Shown: positions 22,270 to 35,407, counted from the first letter of the stretch. The stretch: DNA of 64,000 nt from Limonium bicolor (GCA_023374045.1 CM041780.1:96319005-96383004), one strand, 5' to 3'. Notes: a model not told the origin generated them from the letters alone. Program-made: numbers and translations.

Positions 22270-25200
22270 ATGGAGCTTGTGAACACAATTAGGTATGGAC
22301 TCGGTACGGAAGGTGCACTAAGCATACTCACAGAGGCACAGGCCGACGCTAGCGGTACTATCCTCACCGGCACCTTTCCGATCAATGGAATTGAGGCATC
22401 AGTTCTCTTCGACTCAGGGGCCTCGCATACCTTTGTCTCTGCATCATTTGCGAGCAGGTTGGGGCTAGACGCTGATGAGCTACCCGACTTCACGGTTACG
22501 CTCCCGTCTAAGGAGAAGGTTCGTTGCACTCGTTACTACCGAGGAGCCACCATCAGAATTAAGGGGGAAGACTTCCCAGTCAGTTTCATTGAGTTCAGTA
22601 AGCTAGGATTTGATGTTATCTTCGGGATGAACTGGTTGGAGCGGCACAAGGGACGTATCCTCTGCGCCGAGCATAGATTGCTGCTCAGGAGCCCGTCTGG
22701 GGTAACAAATATCAACCGCCAGCGGCCAAGGAGCCTTCGACTAAGATCATCACCGCCATGGCAATGTACAGAGAATAAGAGAAAGGAAGAAGTATACCTC
22801 TGCTATGTACAGGACATAGAGAGAGACCCTGAGTTCGACCCGACGTACCGGTAGTGTCGGAGTTCCCCGATCTATTCCCACGGGAACTGCCCGGCATGCC
22901 ACCCACTCGGGAGGTAGAGTTCACCATTGAGCTGCTACCTGGTACCGGACCGATAGCCAAAGCACCATACCGTATGGCTCCGGCAGAAATGACTGAGTTA
23001 AAAGAACAATTGAAAGATTTGTTGGAAAGGGATTCATTAGACCAAGGCGTGTCACCATGGGGAGCGCAGTCCTCTTCGGAGAGAAGGATGGTAGTCTCGC
23101 CTCTGCATCGACTACAGAGAGCTGAATGCAGTAACAGTGAAGAATAAGTACCCACTACCCCGCATTGACGATCTGTTCGATCAGTTGAAGGAGCATCTGT
23201 GTTTCCACGATTGATCTCAGATCGGGGTATCATCAGATAACCATTAAGAGGGAGATATTGAGAAGACGGCATTCGGACACGATACGGTCCACTATGAGTT
23301 TACAGTGATGCCGTTCGGTTTGTCGAACGCGCCCAGCGAAGTTTATGGATCTGATTGAACCGCTTTGTTCCGGAGCGCTGGACAAGTCGGTTGTGGTTTT
23401 CATTGATGATATTCTGATATATTCAAAGTCTAAGGTTGAGCATGAGGAAATTTGAGGGGGTGTGGAAATATTAAGGGAGAACCAACTATATGCTAAGTTC
23501 TCCAGTGTGAGTTTTGGCTGACCAGGTCTCTTTCCTAGGTCTGTCATCTCAGATGCTGGATCGCAGTGGATCCAGCAAAGATTGATGCGTACGTACCTGG
23601 CCAAGGCCGAAGACTGTTACCGACATCCGGAGCTTTCTCGTCTGGCAGGTTACTACAGGAGATTTGTTAGAGATTTCAGCAAGGTCGCGAAGCCGATGAC
23701 CAGTCTGATGAAGAAACGTGCACCATTTCTATGGACAGTTGACTGTGAGAAATCTTTTCAGCGCTTGAAGGACTCATGACCACTGCACCGGTACTGACCA
23801 TTCCAGACGGTACGAGGGCTTTGAGGTTTATTGTGATGCATCCGGCAGAGGGCTGGGTTCGTGCTCATGCAACATGGCAAGGTGGTGGCATATGCCTCAC
23901 GCCAGTTGGAAGAAACATGAGGAGAAACTACCCACACATGTTAGAGCTGGGAGCTGTAGTCTTCGCTTTGAAGTATGGCGCACTACTTATATGGGGTTAG
24001 TGTCACGATCTACACAGATCACAAGAGTTTGAAATACATATTCACTCAGAAGGAGTTAAATCTTCGACAGAGGAGATGGTTAGAATTTCTGAAAGACTAT
24101 GACATTGACCTCCAATACAAAGAAGGGAAGGCCATGTTGTAGCAGATGCCCCTGAGCCGTCGAGCACATTCACTCCATTCGCTAGTTTCTTTCTCCAGCT
24201 TGGTTGATGAGGTGCGAGAGGCTCAGAGGACTGATGAGTATATGAAGAGGTCAGACAGAAGCTGACAGATGGTACCTTTGAGAGTCAGAAAGACTTCAGA
24301 CTTCATGATGATGATCTGATCAGACTTAAGGCCGATTATGCATACCGCGAGTAACACGGATCTGAAGCCGTATACTTAGAGAATCCACTGTTCTTCAGTT
24401 CCATCCATCGGAGCCTCTAAAATGTTATAAGACATGAAGAGATACTTCTGGTGGTCGGGGATGAAGACAGATGTTCTGAGTTTCGTCTTGAGGTGTCTCA
24501 CATGCCAGAAGGTGAAATTCGAGCATAGACGCCGGGCGGAATGGTACAGTCGATGCCAGTTCCGAGTGGAAGTTCCATGATATCTCCATGGACTTCGTAG
24601 TTGGGCTTCCACCTGCTAGGGGAGGTCTCAACATGATATGGGGGGTGGTGGATCGCCTTACCAAAGTAGCCCGATTCATACCGATGAAGGATACTTGGAA
24701 GGTGACCAATTAGCTGAGTTATTTGAGAAAGAAATCATGAGACATCACGGCATACCAAAGACCATAGTGTCAGATAGAGATACCAGATTCCTTTCGAGGT
24801 ACTGGAGAGCTACCAGAGAAGCGTTGGGTACAGAACTCAAACTGAGTACCGCGTTCCATCCTCAGACAGATGGTCAGACTGAGCGTACTATTCAGACACT
24901 CGAGGACATGCTGAGAGCATGTGCCTTAGACTTCCAGGGCAGTTGGATTGACAGATTGCATCTGATCGAGTTTTCATACAACAACAGCTATCACGCTTCG
25001 ATCAAGATGGCACCTTTTCAAGCGTTGTACGGTAGACCATGTCGTACACCGCTCTGCTGGGATGAGTCGAGTGAGACGGTCATTATAGGACCAGAATACT
25101 TAGAACAAGTTCAGGCTGAAGTTCAGCAAATCAGGGAAAACATGAAAGCTACTCAGATAGGCAGAAGTCGTATGCTGATGTTCGACGACGAGACCTAGAG

Positions 25201-25625
25201 TTCGCAGTGGGCGACCAGGTATTTCTGCGAGTATCACCGATGAAGGGTGTATTCAGGTTTGGGCAGAAGGGCAAGTTAAGCCCAAAATTTGTTGGTCCTT
25301 ATGAGATTACGGAGCGGGTGGGCCCGGTTGCTTACAGGTTAAACTTACCTGCTGAGCTGGGTAAAGTGCATGATGTTTTTCATGTTTCACAGCTAAAGAA
25401 ATACATGCACCACCCTCCCATGTGTTAGAACCTGAGAGGTTGACTTTAGAACCAATATGAGATCCGTGAGACTCCTCAGAGAATCTTGGACAGTAAGACT
25501 AGGGACACTCGCCACAAGTCAGTGCGACTGGTGAAGGTTCTCTGGTCTAACCAGGATGTCGAAGAGGCCACGTGGGAATTAGAGGATAGATGAGGGCGAA
25601 GTGCCCTTCTTTATTTACTGACTAG
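22270..25625 (+). pseudogene. pol: Fam1 pol, copy 2: PR-RT-RH-IN-chromodomain, heavily frameshifted
   Basis: It has the same domain order as copy 1. Protease DSGA lies at 22411-22422, and the protease-to-linker frame (GMNWLERHKG) is intact here. The RT active site FIDD (23399-23410) is intact locally. Integrase core motifs VSDRDTRF and DGQTERTIQ lie in one open frame (24638-25198), the VGPYEI module at 25207-25428, and the stop at 25625. Between about 22990 and 24640 one-base losses are very dense and mostly shorten runs of the same base compared with copy 1, whereas flanking parts match copy 1 closely. That unevenness suggests a low-quality consensus rather than old decay. A pol this broken would need help from another copy. 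Confidence 0.9.
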
Positions 25626-25933
25626 ATCGTCTGTATAGGGTACGGGGCGTACCCCTTTTTAAGGGGGGTAGAGCTTCCTCGCTTTTGAGTTAGGAAACGA
25701 TCATGTTTGTCGTTTGTTTGGTTGTTTAAGATGTGGATTTGTGTAAGTTGCTACACTTCGGTGTAAGTCTGAGTTATGTTGATACTTATGTATTGTATTT
25801 GAGATCGACCTTTGAGTCTTGAGATGTATGAATGTGAATATAAGATGTGGTATTAAGATTAAGAAACTGTGTACCGTGAATGGTTAAACACATGTTGAAC
25901 TTTGAGGACAAAGTTCTTTTAAGGGGGGTAGAT
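25626..25933 (+). other. 3' untranslated region with two polypurine tracts, copy 2
   Basis: It repeats the copy 1 arrangement: the GGGTACG/CGTACCC stem, AAGGGGGGTAGAG at 25661-25673, and the LTR-proximal tract AAGGGGGGTAGAT at 25921-25933. Confidence 0.8.
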
Positions 25934-28900
25934 TGAAATACCCCAAACTTAGATATGGTGTTCAAATGAAACTAGATATAAGGGGGCTAAATAATGCCTT
26001 AGAAACATTAAGAAACATTTCTAATCAAAGAAAATATAAGGAACCACCAAAAGAGCAGTTTAAGCAAAAACGTGCTCTAAGCTTGGAGAGACATGGGAGA
26101 GTACCCAAATATTGTTCTAAGACCGTAGTATATCCTAATGGTCATTTTGTCAATTACCAAAGAAAACCAAGCTTGAAAACAAGTTAAAACACAAATGTGC
26201 TTTAAGGAGTCTTAAAGCACGTTTTTGAAAATTGTCTTGTAAATGAGTTTGAATGGCTAAATGTCCATCATTACTCTTTAATTATATGTGTACTATATAG
26301 TATCACATTTGGAGGTCTATATCAATGGGAAATCAAAAATTTCACAACAATGTGCCTTGTTTTGATGAATAGTGAATTTATTAAGCTAGTTTATAACACA
26401 AGTCTATATAAGTGAGACATTTGGTCAACAAAGACTAAACTACCCTCATTACTAAAAGGGGGCCGGTTTCTTAAGGAGTGAGTCACCACCTTCATGACTC
26501 ATTAAGTGATTAAGAAAGCAAATAAGTCTTTTAAAGCCTAAAGTACTATTCACCTTTTTACATAATATCTCACCTTTAGTGATTCTCTCTCTCACTTCTT
26601 CATTCTTTATTGTTCACACGGTTTCTTGCTCTCTTTCTCTTCTCCATTAACGTGAAGCACCTCTCCATGCTAGCTCCATCTTCTCTTGCACATATCTTGC
26701 TCATTTTAGCTCCAAATCCAAACAATACATATTTTCTTAGTTAGCTCAAGCTCCTCCTTTCTATCTTTTCAAAACTTCAAGAGCTTCATTTGGTGCCAAG
26801 TCAAACCACCATTAGAGGAGGAATTCAAGTTTGGAGACTCCATTGGCATCTCCATTCTCTTAAGGTAAAGAAAGTGTAAGAAAATCTAGGTTTCCACCAT
26901 TTCTTCACTTGACCGAAAATATATACTCATGGGACTCCATGTTTATGCCTTGTTCTAGCTTGTTTCTACTCTTAAGGAGGAGAGAGGAGGTCCTTCTTGC
27001 TTCACATCCAAGTTGTCTTGAGAAAACCAAGGTAAAACAATCACATTAATACCTTAAAACATATTTTTAAACCTAGGGTTTGTTCCTTAGGGTTAATGTG
27101 TTATCTAGTACTCATTGGAGTCATTGGATATTGGTTAGAACATTGGCAAGGAGAATCACATTGGTGACCGAGATTGAACAAAGAAAACCTAAGGAGAAAA
27201 GCTTGTAAGCTTGTGAGAAACAAGGTAAATTACTTACCTTAAGTTGTCTTGTGTTTAAGGGAATGAGATAGGGTATATGATGAGTTTGGTGTAGAGTTTA
27301 TATTGGGAAGGTGGTATTAAAAACTAGGAGAAACAATGACTACTCTTGTGAACTTGTGACTAAGGAGCAAATGAGAAAAGAGATAGTTTAAGAATATAAA
27401 GGTGAAGTACAAGAAGCATTTTATTTCAATGGAGCCTTGTTGAGTGTATTCGCAGGTTGAAGGCATATATATGTGGAAATTCAGTGGTTAAGATTATTGT
27501 TATTTAAGGGCCTAAGTGCCAAGCATTTAAGCTTAAGCACTATATTGATGTGGTGAAGTTTTAGTGTAATTGGGTGTTAAGGTGTTGTGATGAGAATTTG
27601 TGTGGTATTGGTTGTTTGATGAAGAAAAACCATGTGTTAGGAAGTACTATATACTAGAGAACCTATGGCAAAATTTAAAGGAGAGTTTAAGTGTTTAAGA
27701 TATCCTAAGGGGATTTAATGATTAAGAAAGTACTAGGAGAGTTCTATGGGTTGTCTGATGAAAAAGGGTGAAGTTAAGATGTTTTAATGACTTATGATGA
27801 CTTAGGTATCACCATGGAATGTTTGGAAATCAAAAGAATGTATTTGAGTATTAGGACTTAGGCAAATGTTGGTGCACAACTAGGAAGGAAATAATGTGAT
27901 GGTGATGGAAGTTTAAACTTGTTAAGGAACTTTAAGTGAATGCTAAAAGAGTTTAGATAGTGAGAGATGCTTGGGAGATCATGTAATAGTGGTGAAGAAA
28001 ACATTTGGCATAGTGGTTACATTAGGTATGAACCACCACAAAGAAACCTAGAGGAAAAACATTACAAGTGTTAGCATTATTACAAGGAAAATGCTAATGA
28101 CTAAGATGGATTTTGGTGGATGATTTAAGGTATTTTAAGGAGGGCTTAAGGTGTATTTGAGGTGCCCAAATGAGGTTATAACATATTAGGATATATGAGG
28201 AGAAGTTTGGAGTTGAAAAGGAATTTAGAAACAAGTTTTTAGAGCCGACCGGCCTTAGGACCGGACTTGCAAGGTCGGTCAGGCTCTGTTATACTACCGG
28301 AAAATGTTTCTGGAATCGACCGACTTGGGGGACCGGACTTACAAGTCCGGTCGGGCTTGTTTTGTGAGAGGGAAAATGTTTCTGGAATGGACCGGACATG
28401 GGACCGGACTTGTCAAGTCCGGTCGGCATGAATTTAGTACGGATTATAAGTCTCTGGAATCGACCGGACATAGGACCGGACATGTAGTCCGGTTGGAGTA
28501 AATTTTCCAACGGTAAAAGGTACTGGAATGGACCGGACTTGGCAAGTCCGGTCGGTAAGTCCGGTCGAGCCTAAAAAAAAAAAAAAAAAAAAAAGAAATT
28601 TCAATTTCTAAAAATGGTAATGGGTAATGAGGTATGCCCTTGGTAGGGTAGAATGATTGGGACCCTAAGAACTTGAGGAATTAAGTTAAGATTAAGTATA
28701 AGTTTTAATGTTTAAAGTTAAGTTTGTAAGATTAAGTGATAAAGACTTGAGAGGTTATTGAATGGAAGTCCTTAGGGACTAAGTGAGTTGAGTAAGGTGC
28801 AATAACTAATAACCTAAAAATGAATGAATGTTTAGGTTTGTGAATTGGGACCCCGAAGAAGGTTAAACAAACAACGATCGACGGTGAACGGTACAATCCT

Positions 28901-30056
28901 TTTCGTGACCTGCTTGCTAACGAGGTGTCCCTCGGCTTGTGTGCTATCTGTTTTTATGCTATGACTAAAACAAAGAAAGCATGCAACCGGTTATATTATT
29001 CTCGTTGTGTTTGTGTTATATTTACACTAACCCCGCGGGCTTGAGAATGTTACTAACCAAGTTTAGTACTTACTAAGTTAAGAATAAGAGTCAAGTTTGA
29101 TGGTTGTTGGTTAATGCCCGTTAAGGCTTAGCTAGCACATGGTGTTTAAGGTGTACTAACTGGAACTTGAGTGAGGAAACCCGGGACCGATCTCCGGTCA
29201 TGCATGCTAAGGAAAAAGGGGGACGGTATCTGAATCAGATCCGCCCTCCGCTTAAGGACTTGTCTTCGACTTGTAGCCTAGGGCCGGTTGCCGGCTCAGC
29301 TACGCTGGACTCCCGTCCAGAGTAGGTGGCATTAAGATGGTGCGGTGGGATCACCTAAATCCCAGGTTCGAATTAAGCTACAACCAATCCCTTCCAGGAA
29401 AGGTTTGTATACTGCGATTAAGATTAAGATTGAGATTGAGATTAAGATTGAGGTAAGGTAAGGAACTGAGATTAAGGAAATGAGGACTAAGGAGGGGGTT
29501 ACTAACCCACTTGTTAAGGGAACGTTGAGTCGTTCAATGCTTGTGAACTATATATGTTCATCTGTGGTTATTGTTATTGCACTTCATATTATGTTTGTGT
29601 ATGTAATCAATTTCCATGCTATCGACAATTAGTCGTCGTAGCCCGTTAGCTTGGGGGCCATGAGAGGGTGTACCAGCATTCGTGCTGACCCCTCGGGGGC
29701 TATTTTTACACTTGCAGGTAGGAGGCCGATGAGGACGCACTACGAGAGTATGAGCGGTTAGACTTAGGAGGGGACATTTCTTTTGAATTCGGGTTGCGCC
29801 TGTGCACCCGACTGTTCATATTAAATTGTTGTAAGTTGAGATTATGATTGAGATACTAGTACTCGGTTGGTCGTGGGATTGTGGATGTTAATGTTTTGAG
29901 CTGGATAGTATTTTGGTTAAGTAATGTATATATTAAGCCGGTATTTCTAACGATCAGACCGTGGCAAGGTCCACGTGTTGTTTATTTCCGCTGCGACGTT
30001 TTCGATTAAGTGTTCAGATTGCGATAACCACGATAGGCTTTGGATGGGGTGTTACA
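25934..30056 (+). mobile_element. Fam1 LTR 3 (4.1 kb)
   Basis: It starts TGAAATACCCC after a polypurine tract and ends GGGGTGTTACA. What follows (GAAACCACACAAC) is Fam4 interior, and the identical Fam4 sequence at 34031 is preceded by AAGCTATCACA, so this is an insertion edge. Contains TATATAAG (26405-26412), the hairpin array (28247-28569) and the double hairpin (29674-29699). Confidence 0.93.
28247..28569. repeat. Hairpin array in Fam1 LTR 3
   Basis: The same five-unit array, with minor single-base losses in some arms, followed by an A tract of about 22 bases. Confidence 0.88.
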
Positions 30057-30289
30057 GAAACCACACAACATTTACCACTAACACACAAGTTCCACTTACA
30101 CCATAAAATAACATTATCACATAAAATAATGATTCCTAATAACTTAACCTAAAACATGCTTCCAATATTCTCAAACATACCAAGGCACATATTAGCAACA
30201 AATCATCAAACAATTAATTTCTATTCCAATTTTATCTTATGCTCTCCCCTCCTTAAAAGAAAGTTTCTTCTGAAACTTGATAACTAACC

Positions 30290-31240
30290 TCAACCGAAGT
30301 GACTTCCTGGATCCCGTGATGATTCCAAAGTACCTTTACCATTTCCAGTGTCTTTCCTCTGGTTATGGGTCCACGACGCTTCCGCTACGCCACTCTGATT
30401 TGCCCTTCCACTGTTCCCACCTCCACTAGTCTTTCTTTTCCTACACTCATAGGCTTTATGGCCTACGATACCACAATTATAACATCTCACTTGCCTTCCT
30501 TCACAGTCTTCCCCCGGATGATTTCTTTCGCACTGCTTACAGAAATGATGTCTAGCAATTTTATCCCCAAGCATTTTACTTCCTGTTTGGTTTCCATTGT
30601 ACTTCGTCCTCTTTTCTGAATCTCCTCCCTCGCTTGACTCAAATTTCCTCTTCTGGCCCGTCTGTGCTTTCCTTCTTTGTTGTATACAATAGAGTTTTGC
30701 TGCCCTACTGTACGCATCTTGTAAAGTAGCCACTGAAACAACACTTAATGCCTCTTGTAAACTCCAGTTTAAGCCTCCAATGAAACGTTGAACCTTCACA
30801 GCTTCATCAGGCACCATGTTTGATGCAAACCTTGCTAGTTCTATGTACTTGGAATGGTAAGTCTTCACATCATCTTGTAGTTGCTTTAGCTCAATAAACT
30901 TGTGGAATTTCTGCATGCGAACATGCTCCGGATAGAATCTTCTTCTCATGGCAGCCTTGAGAACTCCCCATCCAAAGTCAGGTTCTCCTTGTAATTTTTC
31001 TTGTTCCGCAGTCCACCACAGGTCAGCCTCACCCTTGAAATAATAAACAGCTCCACTTACCCGCTTCTCTTTAGGACAATCAGTGATGTCGAATATCTTG
31101 TCAAACTCTCTTATCTAGTCCTCCAGGATTACAGGGTCTTCTACACCGGAAAAGGTACTTGGTTTCATCGCGGCAATCCTTCTGGAGAAGTCCTTGGGAA
31201 TCTCTGCTCTTTCCACTTGATTTTCTAAAATCTTACCCAT
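30290..31240 (-). pseudogene. gag: Fam4 gag, copy 1, one in-frame amber stop
   Basis: It is read on the minus strand from ATG 31240 (MGKILENQ). The frame stays open upstream to 31309, where an acceptor-like TGTGTAG lies, so an upstream exon is possible. The capsid part includes GEADLWWTAEQEK, GWGVLKAAMRRRFYPEH and YIELARFASN. The C-terminal part has CKQCERNHPGEDC and CYNCGIVGHKAYEC knuckles and a Gly/Asn/Ser-rich tail. A TAG at 31115-31117 sits in LED-stop-IREFDKIF, where a Trp is usual in this family. The rest, 30290-30949 and beyond, is open. No protease, RT or integrase follows: the interior is only about 1.4 kb, so the element would rely on proteins supplied by others. Confidence 0.87.
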
Positions 31241-31425
31241 GCTAAGGGCTAGATCCCTTAGGGTTTCACGCTGGCCCCTATCGGCCTCTCTTCCTGGATG
31301 TTCACCATTCTACACACATATATACATTAGTCACAAAATCATAAACAATCAAACATTCATACACAAGCATTCACACAAATATTCAGACAATGATCAACTA
31401 TTCTTTCCCCGATCTATAACCTATT

Positions 31426-31437
31426 GCCCTGATACCA
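31426..31437 (-). promoter_or_regulatory. Fam4 primer binding site, copy 1
   Basis: TGGTATCAGGGC on the minus strand, 3 bases from the LTR end. It differs by one base from the tRNA-Met match in Fam1 and has no hairpin over it. Confidence 0.8.
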
Positions 31438-31440
31438 CAA

Positions 31441-33981
31441 TGTAACACCACTTTACCTAGCTTTTTTTGTAACAATACAGCGGAAGTCTGACTACACTAC
31501 CCGGGTGCTACAGCCACACCCACTCACTGTGGATGCTAAGGCTAGATACCACTACTATACCAAATTAAGTTAAACTCTTAACCATTATATATATATTCAA
31601 AAATCAACCATAACCTTACTCTCTAACATCGACTAACATCTTTCAGAACTAGGTATTAACTTACACCAACTTTACTAGCATATACAAAAGTGTTTAAACC
31701 TATTACAACCGAACTTAATTAAAATACTACCTCGTCTTCTAACTTCATTCTCTGGTCTCTTTAGCTCCTCTCTCTCATGCTACTTCCTAACCTGTTCCTG
31801 TGGTCAGCCATACAATCACAGAGAAAAGACCACAGGCACATGCCAGAAAACAAACATCAGCAAAGCTGAGTAATTCTTGCCACCACATGTAAAATACATT
31901 TAGTTCAAGAAAACACTTTAAAATAACATAATAACACACAAGTAATCAAACAAATCAGGAACCATCTAACCATTTACCAAAATACAAACCAAATACCAAC
32001 CAAGATAATACCACCAAACTTTAGTCCATTTTAGTCCTTCCACCAATCCTCGGGCACACCGGTCTTTCGACAAAGAGCACTAAGGCTCTCGGCCCCTTGG
32101 ACAATTATTTCTTCTACCTCACCCCATGTCCTTAAGTGTGCACACCCCCTATAGATCATCAGCCTTTAGAGTAGATCATGATGGCTTGCCCACAATTCAT
32201 TGGTAGTGGGAAAATCAGTGTCTGGCCTCCAAGGCCTCATAAACTTGTGTACCCAGATTCCAAAGTGAGTACCAAGTGATTGAGCAGTACAACCACGTCC
32301 TTAACCTTAATAAATCATCCACACAACATACCAAAAAGAATCAAAGCACATTCAACCATTAACCATATCAAAACCAAGTTAGGACACATCATAAACACCT
32401 TGAAAATACCTTAAGAACAACCCCTTGTTTAAGGTCTTACCTCTATATAAATTCGACCCATCTTTTAACCAGTTCAATATCAACTTATTAGTATTTGGTC
32501 ATGAAACCAAAGCAATAGACCTTCGAAAACCACTTCATAATTTGAATAGAGACCAGAAAGGTCTTAAAGCACGTTTTTAGGTCTTGTCTTACCTTTAACT
32601 CATAACAACTGAACTGGAGAACATACCCACGAACTGGAATATTGTAAAGGGATAAGTACTCATCATTTTTAGCTAAAAACCCACGGAAGTTATTCACGAA
32701 AATCACACACCAAGCTGGCTCCAAGTTAAGCACCAAATTCACAGAATCTGACATCAAAAGTTCAAGGTTTGTTCACCAAGTTTCCCAGAACTTCTCGGGC
32801 TTATTATACATCAAAATCACCATTGAAGAGTCTACGTTCACACCATGAAAAGAGTTAGAAGAGATACGCAGTATAAATTGCCAAAGAGCACAAACAGAAA
32901 GCGTCGCCAGATTTGACACATGAGGAAAGATTGGTGGAGCACGGGAACTACCTGGCTCCTTCTCGCCATCTCTCTTCACCAGCAGTTATGTACTTAAAAT
33001 AGCTACGTGGGGATACCAAGAACTCCCAGAGATTCGCTTGGGAAGGCCTCCAAATCCTCTCACCTTTACATGGATTCTGCACTGGGAAGGTAATTGGCTT
33101 CTGTTTTAGTGTTCTTGGGTGGCTGGCTTGATATACCCTTTTAATTCGAGTTCTCTGTGTTTATGGAGGTAATAGAAGTATATTGAGGTGTGGTAGTAGT
33201 CCAGGTCCTGGCTCTCTCTTATAGGCAAAGGGAAGAGGTCTTAAGACTAAGGAAAGGCTTATAAGGGTGACACCTAGCTTAACACCCATCCTCATCTTAT
33301 TGGCTATTGATTTGGCTATGTTTAAACATGACACATATGTGGTGACAAGGCTGGGTCGTGGTCATCCAAAGGAGGAGCCATCATGGGCTGAAAACTAATG
33401 ATAATATGTAATAAATTACATTAAAGTTTATTTAAGGTGTTTTAAGAGCAAATAAGTAACATGTTGTTTTACTTTGACTTAAAATCTAGCTAATGACCTT
33501 GTGACACCTCCTACTAGCTTGCTTCACCTCCCTACTTGCTTGCTAGCTTGTGTGGACAACTTTTAACCAATCGTTTCGTGACACCTCGTGCTTCTCGACA
33601 CCTCGTGCTTCCCGACACCTCGTGCTTACCTTAACTAGGTCTCCACCTCATGCTTACCAAGCTGTTTAAGAAGTTTCCTAAGGAGAAAAGTAATTATGAT
33701 GGAGTAAAACTAGCTATGGGGGCATTTCCGGCTACTAGAATTTTACCGGGTCTTGTAGAAGTTTCTAGGGCTTCCCATCTCTGGTATTAGGCTTTCCTAG
33801 GGTCATATCGAGTTTCCAAGGATTTCCTAAAGTTTCTAAGGTCGTTTATGGAGTTTCCAAGACTTCCGGGATTTTCAGGAGCTAGGGTTCCTAGGATTTC
33901 CGGGACTTTCGGGAATTAGGGTTTCTCGCATTTCCGGGACTTCCGGGATAATAGGGTTTATTTCTAACTTGGGGTATTTCA
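31441..33981 (-). mobile_element. Fam4 LTR 1 (2.5 kb)
   Basis: On the minus strand it begins TGAAATACCCC (right edge 33981) and ends with GTGTTACA (left edge 31441). A polypurine tract (AAGAAGGGGAGAA, minus strand) abuts the right edge and a primer site abuts the left, so it is shared by two interiors. Near the U3 edge (33820-33960) are repeated TTCCGGGACTT-like units, and at 33579-33631 a 17-bp minisatellite (GACACCTCGTGCTT core). TTCCGCTGT, related to the shared U5 motif, lies near the left end. Confidence 0.88.
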
Positions 33982-35407
33982 TTCTCCCCTTCTTAAACAA
34001 AGCTTTGTCCCCGAAGGTTAAGCTATCACAGAAACCACACAACATTTACCACTAACACACAAGTTCCACTTACACCATAAAAAACATTATCACATAAAAT
34101 AATGATTCCTAATAACTTAACCTAAAACATGCTTCCAATATTCTCAAACATACCAAGGCACATATTAGCAACAAATCATCAAACAATTAATTTCTATTCC
34201 AATTTTATCTTATGCTCTCCCCTCCTTAAAAGAAAGTTTCTTCTGAAACTTGATAACTAACCTCAACCGAAGTGACTTCCTGGATCCCGTGATGATTCCA
34301 AAGTACCTTTACCATTTCCAGTGTCTTTCCTCTGGTTATGGGTCCACGACGCTTCCGCTACGCCACTCTGATTTGCCCTTCCACTGTTCCCACCTCCACT
34401 AGTCTTTCTTTTCCTACACTCATAGGCTCTATGGCCTACGATACCACAATTATAACATCTCACTTCCTTCACAGTCTTCCCCGGATGATTTCTTTCGCAC
34501 TGCTTACAGAAATGATGTCTAGCAATTTTATCCCCAAGCATTTTACTTCCTGTTTGGTTTCCATTATACTTCTCTTTTCTGAATCTCCTCCCTCGCTTGA
34601 CTCAAATTTCCTCTTCTGGCCCGTCTGTGCTTCTTTCCTTCTTTGTTGTATACGATAGAGTTTTGCTGCCCTACTGTACGCATCTTGTAAAGTAGCCACT
34701 GAAACAACACTTAATGCTCTTGTAAACTCCAGTTTAAGCCTCCAATGAAACGTTGAACCTTCGCAGCTTCATCAGGCACCATGTTTGATGCAAACCTTGC
34801 TAGTTCTATGTACTTGGAATGGTAAGTCTTCACATCATCTTGTAGTTGCTTTAGCTCAGTAAACTTGTGGAATTTCTGCATGCGAACATGCTCCGGATAG
34901 AATCTTCTTCTCATGGCAGCCTTGAGAACTCCCCATCCAAAGTCAGGTTCTCCTTGTAATTTTTCTTGTTCCGCAGTCCACCACAGGTCAGCCTCACCCT
35001 TGAAATAATAAACAGCTCCACTTACCCGCTTCTCTTCAGGACAATCAGTGATGTCGAATATCTTGTCAAACTCTCTTATCTAGTCCTCCAGGATTACAGG
35101 GTCTTCTACACCGGAAAAGGTACTTGGTTTCATCGCGGCAATCCTTCTGGAGAAGTCCTTGGGAATCTCTGCTCTTTCCACTTGATTTTCTAAAATCTTA
35201 CCCATGCTAAGGGCTAGATCCCTTAGGGTTTCAAGCTGGCCCCTATCGGCCTCCCTTCCTGGATGTTCACCATTCTACACACATATATACATTAGTCACA
35301 AAATCATAAACAATCAAACATTCATACACAAGCATTCACACACAAATATTCAGACAATGATCAACTATTCTTTCCCCGATCTATAACCTATTGCCCTGAT
35401 ACCACAA
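33982..35407 (-). mobile_element. Fam4 interior, copy 2, complete (1.4 kb)
   Basis: It is flanked by LTRs on both sides, with a polypurine tract at 33982-33997 and the primer site next to 35408. It proves that the full interior encodes only Gag. Confidence 0.87.
34263..35205 (-). pseudogene. gag: Fam4 gag, copy 2, amber stop plus frameshifts
   Basis: Same protein as copy 1, starting at ATG 35205. It carries the same TAG, at 35080-35082. Short losses near 34456, 34566 and 34717 break the later frame. Both knuckles can still be read; the spacing between them is shortened (TVKEVRCYNCG). The shared stop shows that it was present before the two interiors were copied. Confidence 0.85.

Larger units (their letters stand above)
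30057..31440 (-). mobile_element. Fam4 interior, copy 1 (gag only), cut by the Fam1 array
   Basis: It runs from the primer site next to 31441 to the Fam1 edge at 30056. Outside gag it holds a short AT-rich 3' region (30057-30289) and a leader (31310-31425) with the acceptor-like TGTGTAG. The missing 3' end (polypurine tract and LTR) would lie where Fam1 begins. Confidence 0.8.
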
